Assembly (NCBI GenBank): GCA_964390795.1 | Contig: CAYMLQ010000039.1 | Coordinates: 1 to 27,986, forward strand | Reading direction: 5' to 3' | DNA length: 27,986 nucleotides | DNA from: CAYMLQ01 sp964390795 | Lineage (GTDB): Bacteria; Verrucomicrobiota; Kiritimatiellia; RFP12; UBA1067 | In this document: one piece after another, positions 6,813-15,000 of the stretch | Numbering within the stretch: position 1 is the first letter of the stretch | Layout of the letters: each line of letters starts with the position of its first letter | Position numbers and translations under genes: made by a program | Notes under the pieces: generated by a model | The model's input: only the letters and a program-made list of their open reading frames with translations | Database searches by the model: none | Told to the model about the DNA's origin: nothing

Positions 6813-8063
6813 CTACCCTCCCACACTCATCGCTAAGATGCCCCACACCAGCGGCGCGGCCACAAATATCAGAACCAGGCCGCCCACCACAAGCAGCGGC
6901 GCGGCGATCAACCACTTGAGCCCGCGCTGACGCGCCGCGCAATCGTCCCGCCGCCGCCAGGCGACGAACGCGATGCCGCCCGCTTGCGCCAGCAAGGCCA
7001 GCGCCAAGAGCGTCCAGCGAAAGCCACCCTCGGCACTCCCGCAAAGCAGGCCCAGCCAGAGAACGACCGCCGAACAGTGAAACGCTGCGACTCCGAGTCC
7101 GTAGCCGGTCACCACAGGCTTCAGGCGCTTGCGATAGCGCGCTGCCGCATAAACCCCAACAAACACAAGATAAACGCACCCGACACAGGTGCCCGCCGGC
7201 AGAACGACGTGCGTCAATGCCGCAAAATCGCTCTTCACACGCCTCCAGAAGCTGCCGTACAGCCGTTCGCGCCTGACCGCGCCTTCGGCGTACGCCCGCT
7301 CGCCAAGCTCGACCTTTCGGGTAGGCATCAGATACGTCAGAGGTTTTGCGAGCGGCTTTCCCGCTTGATCCACCGTGGCATCGAAGGTCTGCTTCCCATA
7401 GACCACGCCGTAAGTCGCGTATTTGGCACGCGCCCTGAAGATCGCGCCGCCCTTGCGGATCATCACGAACCCCTTGTTCCCAAAAGGCGTCTCCCATTCC
7501 GGGTCGAAGCGCAGTGTCTTATCCCAGTCGTTTTCGCTCACCTTGGCCGCCAGCGACGAGGCGTCAATGTTCCGCGTGACGAGGATCGGAACGATATCGG
7601 GTAATTCGTCCGTGACATTCAGCGCGATCGTCCACATGTTGTTTTTTGCCGTAAGCGTTCCCTGGGTGCATGCGGACACGCCGGCCCCCGCCAACTTGGA
7701 ATAATCGAATCCTGAAACAAACCGGACACGGCGGTCCGTACCCGTATTCTTCCCGTCGTTCAGGTAGTTGAAATAGTCGGTGCTGTTGGAGAAGGTGAAG
7801 CACTCGACGTCTTGCGGGTTTATATGGTTAACCGGCGGATTCTCCGAAGGCCAAACCGCCGGCAGCCCCAGCGGCTCCCGCTCCGTATTGGCACCCGTAA
7901 TGGCCACAAAAATGTCTTTGCCGCGGCTACCGACTGCGGACATATTCGAATTGCTCACGGCATTGGAAACTGCCGGTATCAGCGCCAGCACCAGCAGCAT
8001 GACCACGACCGTCATGACCGCCAGCGTGATCACGTTCAAACCGTCTCGGGATTTCATACGCAT
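6813..8063 (-). CDS. Pilin-like single-helix domain fused to a polytopic membrane domain
   Basis: Three parts can be seen. First, a short basic leader (MKSRDG) precedes a single long hydrophobic helix, LNVITLAVMTVVVMLLVLAL, placed as in type IV pilin or type II pseudopilin precursors but lacking the FTLIE motif with Glu5. Second, a soluble region of about 250 residues is rich in Asn/Thr/Ser and resembles an extracytoplasmic globular domain (WTIALNVTDELPD, WETPFGNKGFVMIRKGG). Third, the C-terminal 125 residues hold about four hydrophobic helices (from HVVLPAGTCVGCVYLVFVGV to the end). ATG 8063 sits 4 nt after GGAGGT and ATG 8057 sits 10 nt after it; a GTG at 8069 overlaps that Shine-Dalgarno, so it was not used. 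I do not recognise the family. True pilin processing is uncertain. Confidence 0.75.
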   Translation of the reverse strand: MRMKSRDGLNVITLAVMTVVVMLLVLALIPAVSNAVSNSNMSAVGSRGKDIFVAITGANTEREPLGLPAVWPSENPPVNHINPQDVECFTFSNSTDYFNYLNDGKNTGTDRRVRFVSGFDYSKLAGAGVSACTQGTLTAKNNMWTIALNVTDELPDIVPILVTRNIDASSLAAKVSENDWDKTLRFDPEWETPFGNKGFVMIRKGGAIFRARAKYATYGVVYGKQTFDATVDQAGKPLAKPLTYLMPTRKVELGERAYAEGAVRRERLYGSFWRRVKSDFAALTHVVLPAGTCVGCVYLVFVGVYAAARYRKRLKPVVTGYGLGVAAFHCSAVVLWLGLLCGSAEGGFRWTLLALALLAQAGGIAFVAWRRRDDCAARQRGLKWLIAAPLLVVGGLVLIFVAAPLVWGILAMSVGG

Positions 8064-8093
8064 CTCCACCTCCGCTTCTCAAGCCAATGCATC

Positions 8094-8122
8094 ATTATGC
8101 CGCATGGAAGACTCTGACGCAA
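8094..8122 (-). promoter_or_regulatory. Candidate promoter of the pilin-like gene
   Basis: On the minus strand TTGCGT (8117-8122) and CATAAT (8094-8099) are 17 bp apart, 31 bp before the preferred start codon and with GGAGGT in the predicted leader. Spacing and position are both good for a housekeeping promoter. Confidence 0.5.
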
Positions 8123-8214
8123 GGGCCGCATCCTAGATGGGGGTAATCAATGAGCGACAGGGGCACGCGAGAAGGGTGCGTTTCCAGGCAAACGTGTGGT
8201 CGCAAGACTGGGAG

Positions 8215-8284
8215 CGGGGACACTCTTGTCCCCGTCTGGGAGGCGGGACACTCTTGTCCCGCAGCAAGGACAGGAGCGTCCTTG
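8215..8284. repeat. Cluster of three short hairpins
   Basis: Hairpin A has CGGGGACA (8215-8222), loop CTCT, TGTCCCCG (8227-8234). Hairpin B has GCGGGACA (8243-8250), the same loop CTCT, TGTCCCGC (8255-8262). Hairpin C has CAAGGAC (8265-8271), a 6-nt loop, GTCCTTG (8278-8284). A and B are near copies. None is followed by a T-run, so they are not intrinsic terminators. They occupy the gap between divergent genes and resemble REP-type elements. Confidence 0.8.
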
Positions 8285-8327
8285 TTCCCAACGGCGCTTC
8301 CAGGTTTGCCGTACGGGCTATTTCGTA

Positions 8328-8356
8328 TTGCCTTCGGAATCAGAAGAGACTACAGT
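8328..8356 (+). promoter_or_regulatory. Candidate promoter of the toxin-antitoxin pair
   Basis: TTGCCT (8328-8333) and TACAGT (8351-8356) are 17 bp apart. Transcription would begin at or next to the antitoxin ATG (8363), implying a leaderless or almost leaderless mRNA; indeed no Shine-Dalgarno is visible before that ATG. Confidence 0.35.
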
Positions 8357-8362
8357 AGTTAC

Positions 8363-8617
8363 ATGTATGCCACATTGAGAGAAAGTAAAGCGAAACTCAG
8401 CAGCCTCGTGGAACGGGCCTCCGCCGGAGAAGAGGTGGTGATTACCGTGCGAGGTCACCCAAAAGCCCGTCTGTGCCCGATCGACGCCGAACCTCGATTC
8501 GAGGGCGGGGATTTCGTGCGGGAACTGGAAACGATCCAAACGAAATACCAGGTTCGCGGAAAAATGGCCATGCCCTCCGAGGCGATCATTTCCAAACTGC
8601 GCGAGGATCGGCTGTGA
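8363..8617 (+). CDS. Phd/YefM-family antitoxin
   Basis: This 84-residue protein begins MYATLRESKAKLSSLVERAS and continues GEEVVITVRGHPKARL, the hallmark N-terminal DNA-binding fold of Phd/YefM antitoxins (the usual pattern is an Ala-Lys pair followed by a Gly-Glu-x-hydrophobic strand and arginine turn). The C-terminal half (ETIQTKYQVRGKMAMPSEAI) would wrap the toxin. The frame is open further upstream to about 8150, but that part runs through the hairpin cluster and has no homology to the family, so ATG 8363 is the start. Its last bases overlap the toxin start (GTGA). Such proteins usually repress their own operon. Confidence 0.88.
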   Translation: MYATLRESKAKLSSLVERASAGEEVVITVRGHPKARLCPIDAEPRFEGGDFVRELETIQTKYQVRGKMAMPSEAIISKLREDRL

Positions 8618-9054
8618 ACTACTGGGACACATCCTGCCTTCTGAAGCTTTACGTACACGAGGCCGACTCGCCGGTTTATCTCGACTTTTTGAAGCGACAG
8701 ACCACGCCGATCATCACAAGCGTGCTAGCCGAAGTCGAGTTCGTATTTGCCCTGTCACGCAAGGAGGCGGATGGATGCGTGAAAAATGGCGCAACCATGA
8801 CTATCACACAGGCGATGCGCAACCATGCCTCTCAAGGAAAGATCCGCCTTGTGCCAATCAGTGCGACTGTGCGCGACTTGGCGGCAAACCTCGCACACCG
8901 CTGCCTCCTGGCCAAAAATCCACTTCTGCCGCTGCGAACGCTCGACGGCATCCATCTGGCAACTGCACTCTCGCTAAAAGTCTCCGGGCTTCTCACAGCC
9001 GACACCCGTCTGCGTGACGCCGCCCTCTACTGCGGACTCACGACACCCGTATAG
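8614..9054 (+). CDS. vapC: PIN-domain (VapC-type) ribonuclease toxin
   Basis: The 146-residue protein carries the acidic PIN active-site set: D5 in YWDTSCLLKLY, E40/E42 in LAEVEFVFAL, D111 in LDGIHLATAL and D130 in LTADTRLRDAA. VapC proteins are Mg-dependent endoribonucleases that cut tRNA or rRNA; the target here is unknown. A GTG start at 8614 overlaps the antitoxin stop and has GAGG seven bases upstream. An earlier in-frame start at 8473 would lie within the antitoxin gene and add residues foreign to the family. Pairing of PIN toxins with Phd/YefM-type antitoxins is common. Confidence 0.9.
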   Translation: MNYWDTSCLLKLYVHEADSPVYLDFLKRQTTPIITSVLAEVEFVFALSRKEADGCVKNGATMTITQAMRNHASQGKIRLVPISATVRDLAANLAHRCLLAKNPLLPLRTLDGIHLATALSLKVSGLLTADTRLRDAALYCGLTTPV

Positions 9055-9062
9055 GGTCATCT

Positions 9063-10661
9063 ATGAAACTTAAGGCTGTCTTTACCCTAATCCCTCTCCT
9101 CCTGCTGGCCACCTCCGCGCTCTCCGCGCCTCCGCGTGAGACGCTTTCCACAATCGTTCCCGTAACCATACCCGGCACACCCAGCCCGCTCTTCGAGCTG
9201 AGCGTGAACGGAACCGCCGTGCCGGTGCTGGCCTTCAAGGACATCCACTACGCGCATTTTACCATGACGGGCACGGCGCAAGTCGAGGTACACCTGAAAA
9301 CAGGAGCTGTCACCCGCGCCCGCGTGCAGCCTGCGCCCTATGGCATCGCAACGGCCGTGTGCGCCGACCGCGTTCGCTTCGACATCCCGCGCCCGATGCA
9401 AGTCGTGGTGCAGGCCGACTTCCTGGAGAAACTGTTTCTCTTCGCTGATCCGCCTACGGAAGCGCCGCCTCCCGGCGCGGTGAGCGCCTCAGCCGCAGGC
9501 GCTGTCGGCGACGGCGTCACCGACAACACGTCCGCGCTCCAGTCCGCCATCCACGCGCTGCCCTGCGGCGGAACGCTCGTCCTCCCCGCCGGCCACTACC
9601 GCTCGGGCTCGCTCAGGCTGCGCTCCGACATGACGCTGCAACTGGCGCCCGGCGCGCTCCTGCAGGCGGTCGACGACCACACCCGGATCGGCCCTCTGCC
9701 CGGAGCGCCGAGCATGATCGCCTTCCTCGCCGCCGACGGCGTGACCAACCTCTCTGTCACCGGCTACGGCACCATTGACGCAAACGGTTTCAAGATCCGG
9801 CGCGACTATGAAAAGGCCGAGAACATCAAGAAGAAGCCCGGCCGAGCGCTCGTCATCAAGAACGCCCGCAACGTCGCGCTGCGCGGCGTCACCGTGCGCG
9901 ATTCCTACTCGTGGAACGTGGACGCGCAATTCGTCGACGCGCTCACCATCACGAATGTGAAGATCCTGAGCGACGTCCGCCTCTCCAACCACGACGGCTT
10001 CGACATCGAGAGCTGCAAAGACGTGCTCGTGTCGGACTGCTTCATCTTCAGCGAAGACGACGGCCTGACTCCCAAGGCGCGTCCCGGCCGCGACATCGTG
10101 GAGAACCACGTTTTCCGCAACTGCGTGCTCTGGGCGCACAAGGCCAACGGCATCCGCGTCGGCAGCGAGTCCGCCTGCGCCGTCATGCGCAATCTGCTTT
10201 TTGAAAATATCTACATTCTCAACTGCGAGGACGGCATCCGACTCGACACGACCGAAGGCGCGCTCTACGAGAACATCGTCTTCCGCAACGTCTGGATCGA
10301 GGATTTCCTGGAGTACTACGACGAGCGCTTCCAGCGCGACCGCGAGCGCAAGCCGATCCACCCCTCGCGGAGCATCGTCTTCCACGTGAACCGCACGGAG
10401 AGGCGCGGCGCCTACACGCCGCTGGGTAAGATCCAGAACGTGACCTTCGAAAACGTCCACTGGAACGACGCGCGCGTGCCGGTGCGGCTCGACCTGCCGA
10501 AAGCGCTGAAGGCGTTCGCCCTCGCCGAGAAGAAAACGCCCCTCGTCGAGTCCGTCCGCTTTCGCGGCTGCACGCGCGCGGGCCAGCCGATCCGGTCCGC
10601 CGCCGACGCCGGTTTCAGCGCGAACGACGATGCCTTCACAGCGGGCTTCACCTTCGAGTGA
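9063..10661 (+). CDS. Secreted GH28-like (polygalacturonase family) glycosidase
   Basis: A signal peptide (residues 1-22, KLKAVFTLIPLLLLATSALSA) precedes an extra beta domain of about 110 residues, then the right-handed beta-helix beginning at AVGDGVTDNTSALQSAIHAL (147-166), the standard pectate-lyase/GH28 entry. In GH28 the catalytic Asp residues lie in NTDG and DD motifs; here these read NHDGFD (309-314) and SEDDGLTPKA (330-339). The GHG and RIK motifs are not clear, NGIRVGSES (362-370) taking the usual GHG place. It is therefore a divergent member that may act on another uronic-acid or rhamnose linkage. It starts 8 bp after the toxin stop, so read-through from that operon is likely unless a promoter lies in the toxin gene. 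It faces the uronate gene uxaE. Confidence 0.87.
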   Translation: MKLKAVFTLIPLLLLATSALSAPPRETLSTIVPVTIPGTPSPLFELSVNGTAVPVLAFKDIHYAHFTMTGTAQVEVHLKTGAVTRARVQPAPYGIATAVCADRVRFDIPRPMQVVVQADFLEKLFLFADPPTEAPPPGAVSASAAGAVGDGVTDNTSALQSAIHALPCGGTLVLPAGHYRSGSLRLRSDMTLQLAPGALLQAVDDHTRIGPLPGAPSMIAFLAADGVTNLSVTGYGTIDANGFKIRRDYEKAENIKKKPGRALVIKNARNVALRGVTVRDSYSWNVDAQFVDALTITNVKILSDVRLSNHDGFDIESCKDVLVSDCFIFSEDDGLTPKARPGRDIVENHVFRNCVLWAHKANGIRVGSESACAVMRNLLFENIYILNCEDGIRLDTTEGALYENIVFRNVWIEDFLEYYDERFQRDRERKPIHPSRSIVFHVNRTERRGAYTPLGKIQNVTFENVHWNDARVPVRLDLPKALKAFALAEKKTPLVESVRFRGCTRAGQPIRSAADAGFSANDDAFTAGFTFE

Positions 10662-10686
10662 ACCTCTGCCGCAACACTGCCCTGCG

Positions 10687-10712
10687 GACGCCTGCGGGGA
10701 GGCGTCCCTACC
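10687..10712. repeat. Dispersed hairpin element, copy 2 (short form)
   Basis: GACGCCT (10687-10693), a 6-nt loop, AGGCGTC (10700-10706), then CCCTACC (10706-10712). This is almost the same as 10785-10809. It lies between the convergent GH28-like and uxaE genes. Confidence 0.75.
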
Positions 10713-10755
10713 GAAGGGGCGCTGTGTTCCCAAAACGGCGGCGTGTGCGTTCTCT

Positions 10756-10809
10756 GGTAGGGCGGGTTCCCCGAACCCGCCGCTGACGCCTCGGGGAGGC
10801 GTCCCTACC
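10756..10809. repeat. Dispersed hairpin element, copy 3 (double hairpin)
   Basis: GGTAGGG (10756-10762) and CCCTACC (10803-10809) form outer inverted ends. Between them are GGCGGGTTC (10761-10769) pairing with GAACCCGCC (10773-10781), and GACGCCT (10785-10791) pairing with AGGCGTC (10797-10803). The first hairpin is the reverse complement of the element at 6608-6635. No T-run follows, so termination by it is doubtful. Confidence 0.8.
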
Positions 10810-10811
10810 CC

Positions 10812-12080
10812 TTACCGCTGCTCAAGGCCGCCGAAAATCGGCACCAGATGCCGCTCGTAGAGGTTCTCGGTCACGTGCCGGGCCACAATCGCTTCGTTTG
10901 CGGCGAGGGCGTCCAGGTACCGGTCGCCCAGCTCGGCCGCGACTTTGTAGGCGACGTGGATGAACTGCCGGAAATCCGGATTGAAACGCGAATCGCCCGG
11001 CGCGTTGCGGAGCGCGCCCGCGAAAAGCCCGCCGTTCCATGCCTCGACCTCGTCGACGCGCGGCAGCCGGTCGAGCGACACGTCGATCACGGTCGCATAC
11101 GGCCCGCACAGCTCGTCATAGCGCGGCAAGGCGCGCGCGTAAATCTCCTTGGCGACCGACAGCCCCTCGCCGCCCGCGACCGCAAGTCCGGCCACCTCCT
11201 CCAGCCAGGTGGTGCCCGCGGTCTTGACATGCACGCCAGCGCCCCGCGCCTTGAGCGTTTTCGCCACATGCGGATAGAGCGAGAACTTGTCGCTGCCGGA
11301 GTGGATGCTGAGCTTCAGGTTCGCGGGCAGGCCGAAGCGCTCGACCGCGTAGCGCACCACACAGACGTCGGCGTCGAATTCGCGGGCGAAAACGGCATCG
11401 TCGCCCACATAGTCCACGCCCTTGTTGAAGCGGCCGGTGAACTTCGGCGCGATCGTCTGCGCGGGAATCTTCTCCTCGGCAATCGCCGCCAGAATCACCA
11501 GCAGCATCACCGGCGTCTGTGGCTGCGCCGTCTCATCCATCGAGATTTCGGTGACAAAATCATCATCGTCCCCGCGCTTTGCCACGATGTAGCGGTAGAG
11601 ACGCCCGGCCTGCCGGATCGCGAACAGCGTGCTGCGCAAATGCTCCGTCAGCAGAGACGGCGTCAGCACCACCGGCTCATCAATGCCAGGGATCTGATGC
11701 GTGCCCACCAGCTCAGGGTGCCGCGACACAAAGCCGTAGATGTCGCCCTCCTCCATGGTCTCGCCGATGAAGTCAGCCACATCCAGCGTGAAGAAGTCGG
11801 ACGAGGCCACAAACCCGTCCACGTTCTTGAGGCTGATGTGATCCGCATCGACATAGTACGGCAGCATCCACTGCGCGTCCCGCACGGCCGCATCGGCTTC
11901 GAGGCGCACGGATTCTGGCCGCGTGCCGACAATCGTGTGTTCCCGGTTGGACTTGTTCCATACCGGGGAAACCCCCACACCCTGCTTTTGCAGCAACTGC
12001 CGGAACGCCTCAAGCTGCGCATGTCCCTGCCGCCCGAACCGATCCCCGATGCCCATCGAATATTTCGCTAACTGTTTCAT
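10812..12080 (-). CDS. uxaE: Tagaturonate epimerase UxaE
   Basis: UxaE interconverts D-tagaturonate and D-fructuronate in the cytoplasm, an alternative route joining galacturonate to the glucuronate pathway. Residues shared with Thermotoga-type UxaE are DADH (78-81), SMDET (180-184), the FTGRFNKGVDYVGD block (215-227), LSIHSGSDKFSLYP (257-270), HVKTAGTTWLE (284-294) and FRQFIHVAYK near the C-terminus. The 422 residues lack part of the N-terminal region of the Thermotoga enzyme but keep all conserved blocks. The ATG follows AGAGGA by five bases. Its start is only 9 bp from the stop of the giant CotH protein gene in the same direction, so it is probably co-transcribed. The GH28-like gene opposite fits a uronate-supply pathway. 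Confidence 0.9.
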   Translation of the reverse strand: MKQLAKYSMGIGDRFGRQGHAQLEAFRQLLQKQGVGVSPVWNKSNREHTIVGTRPESVRLEADAAVRDAQWMLPYYVDADHISLKNVDGFVASSDFFTLDVADFIGETMEEGDIYGFVSRHPELVGTHQIPGIDEPVVLTPSLLTEHLRSTLFAIRQAGRLYRYIVAKRGDDDDFVTEISMDETAQPQTPVMLLVILAAIAEEKIPAQTIAPKFTGRFNKGVDYVGDDAVFAREFDADVCVVRYAVERFGLPANLKLSIHSGSDKFSLYPHVAKTLKARGAGVHVKTAGTTWLEEVAGLAVAGGEGLSVAKEIYARALPRYDELCGPYATVIDVSLDRLPRVDEVEAWNGGLFAGALRNAPGDSRFNPDFRQFIHVAYKVAAELGDRYLDALAANEAIVARHVTENLYERHLVPIFGGLEQR

Positions 12081-12089
12081 AGTTCCTCT

Positions 12090-15000
12090 TCAATTCTCCA
12101 GCCAGACGCGGCCCCGGAAGAAGCGGAGGGGCGCATCGAACCCGTTGGTGTGGATAACGGACTGGCCAACTCCGACCACGTTGGACAGGCCCTCGACACC
12201 CCGCCACTCGCCAACCGTCAGATCGTCCGCCTGCTCGAGCGCATAGCGGCGAAGGCCGCTCAATCCATAGGCCGCTCCGCTGTATGGCACGGTCGGGAAA
12301 GATACCGCCCATACGCTGTTGCTTAGGCCGATGGCGAGTTGGAACACGCTCTGCGAGTTGGTCGCGTCCGTGCCTGCCTCATACTCCTGTCCGTTGGCCG
12401 AGCCATCGCCATCCGTATCCTCCTGCGCATGTGCTGCGAAGTTGTCCGTCCAGGCCGGATTGAGCTGATTCAGCCACAGCTCGGGCACGCCGGAAGCCGT
12501 CAGCCTCGCCAAGAAATCGGCCGACAGCGTATGCTCGTCCCAGACATTCGTAAACGCGAAATTCAGCACGGGGCCGACTCCCTGCCCATCGACCAGCACC
12601 GTGTTGACCTGATAAAACGGATCGGGAAGCACCGCGATGTTGGTCGAGGCCCCCACCGGAACCAGCAGCTCACCCGCAGGCGCCACGCTGCCATGAGGCC
12701 CCGCCGAGGCTGTGATCCGGCGGTACAGCATGGAATTGTATGAATCGACAACCATATCGTCAACCTGACCCATGCCCTTGAAATCGACGCTGCTTAAGAA
12801 GTTGCGGTTCGTATTGGCGGTCGCAAACCAGACATACGGACGGGTAACCGGTGCGCGGTCGGCCCAAATCCGGAACTGGAATGAACCAGACTGGTCGTAG
12901 GAATAATCCGCCTGCACGGTGAGCCGCATAAAGGCGTTGGAAGGGACGGTCACATCGGGCAGCACGGCCCACCGGTTCGAACTGCCGGGCTGCCCGTGCC
13001 ACACCAGCAAGCGCCGTTCTTCACTGACCCAGAAAGCGAGTTGGGCGTCGGGCTCCTCTTCAGGCCACTCTCCGATTCCCGGCTCAAACCCGACGAGCAT
13101 GTCGACACAGATGTTGGTCAGAGTGCTCGCATGCACGAACCGGTTGGAAATGCCGCCGCCAAAGGTAAGGCCCCGCTCATGCGTGGTTCGAAGCGGAACG
13201 CCTCCCAGTCCGGAATCATACCGGTTGGTTTCGACCACAGCGAGTTCGGCGTAGGCACCATACCACCCGCCGATTCCGATCAGCGTCGACCCCAGTTCGT
13301 AAGCTTCGAAGGCCTCTTTGTAGGGGATGTGATTAATTGTGTTCGCATCCGTGACGGTTACGGTGATAAACCGGTTTGTGACCAACTGCCCGTAATAAAG
13401 AGTCAGCATCAGTTCGTATTCGCCGGGCTGCGTGAAGCGCGCCGAGGCATCGGTCTGCGTCGGACGATCCAGCACGACCGAGCTGTCGCCTGGACAGGAC
13501 CAGACGAAAGAGACAGGGTTCGTGAACCCGCTCAGACTCCCGATCGCAGCATGAAGGTCGATTCGGTCGGTCACCGTCAGGTTGAGCGCCCGGTCCATTC
13601 CGGGCTCAAAGCTCGGCATGTTGGTGTAGGTGTTGACCGGCACCGCTGCTGACGTCACATCGCCTTCGCCGTCCGTCAGGCGCGCCGTAATCAGCCGCAC
13701 GCCCTGTCGGGCATCCAGCGCGACCGTCGCCGCGTAGGGCGCGGCGGAAACGCTGGCCGCCTCCACACCGTCCACACAGAAGACAACCTGCTGCACCGCA
13801 CCGACAACAAAGGGTGCGTCGACCAACGCCGCGACCGAGATCGAACACGGCGCCAGGTAGCTCGTGTTCGCCGAGGGGGCTGTCACGATAACCTTCGAGG
13901 CCTCCAGTCCAGGCGTGGCTTCGAGCCCGGCTACCCAGCTCAACGGAGCGGTGCCGCTGTTCTGCCCCGGAAGTCTCACCAGCGGACACCCCGTGCCATC
14001 CGCCTGCGTCGGCCAGGGCTCACCGTCATAGTAGGTGACCTCGTCGACGACGTGCCAGGAGGTCTCTTCGCCGTCGACATCGGGGTTGACCGGACGCTCC
14101 AGCCGCACAGAGTCAGTCCTGTTGTTCAGGTGCCCGGAGAAGGGGCCGAACAGGCGAACCTGGCCATTCGTCAGCGCGTATGCCGACAGGAACGCTCCGA
14201 GGGCCGCTGTATTTGTGACCGGATCAAACGGCACGATGACCAGATGCCCGCCGGCCGGCACAACGGTATTGCTGGGAAACAGATAGCTGATGCCTCCGTC
14301 CAAACGCCAGACACCCACATCCTCCACGAGGTTCATGAGCGTGATCGGCAGCCCGGTCGGATTGTGCAGCTCAACGTACTCGTCGTTTTCATTGTTTTCC
14401 GGATGGTCCGCAGTCGGCTTCGGGTGATACATCACTTCCGAGATCAACACGCCGACGTCAACCAGCCGATTTGAAGCGCCGGGAGTGAACACGCCGGAGA
14501 ACCAAGTCGCCGCGCCATCGGGGAAGCGAACCAGCGGCACACCGTTCTCTTCACCCTTAAAGGATACCGCGTCCACCACGCGGTCCTCTCCCGTGCCCGG
14601 CAGATAGGAAAGCAGAACCTGCTCGCTCGCCTTGTTCAGCCCGAAGCCGTTGGTGATCGGGGAGTGGAAATCATGGATCTCGTCAAAGTAGCGCCACCCG
14701 TGCGCGGCGAGCGAGTTCGTCGCCGGAATCGCCCACTTGGTCAGATCCTCGGGATCGTCACTCAGATACCACCCTGCGCCTAAGACCACCGGCTGCCCCG
14801 TCGTGTTGAACAGCTCGATCCCGTCGTTGGAGTCGTAGGGCGGGTTGGCATAGTCGGTGTGCGCCAGAATCTCGTTGAGGACCAGCGACGGCGGAGGCGC
14901 GGACGGCTCGGCCTGCCCCGGCGAACCGCCGATATAGACGCTCGCCTTCCAGTTTCCGGCATAGTCCAGCTCCTCGTCAGACTGGGGCACAGCCGGCAGC

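Noticed and set aside
8215..8284. Hairpins as intrinsic terminators
   Set aside because: No T-run follows any stem on either strand, and no gene ends there; both neighbouring genes start from this gap.
8150..8362. N-terminal extension of the antitoxin to 8150
   Set aside because: The added part translates the hairpin repeats and has no similarity to Phd/YefM proteins; the family start is MYATLRESKAKL at 8363.
9489..10733. Antisense frame of 414 codons opposite the GH28-like gene
   Set aside because: Composition is Val/Asp/Ala/Glu repeats typical of a mirrored GC-rich frame; the sense protein has signal peptide and beta-helix motifs.
10848..12071. Plus-strand frame of 407 codons opposite uxaE
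   Set aside because: UxaE motifs on the minus strand are unmistakable; the opposite frame shows no domain.
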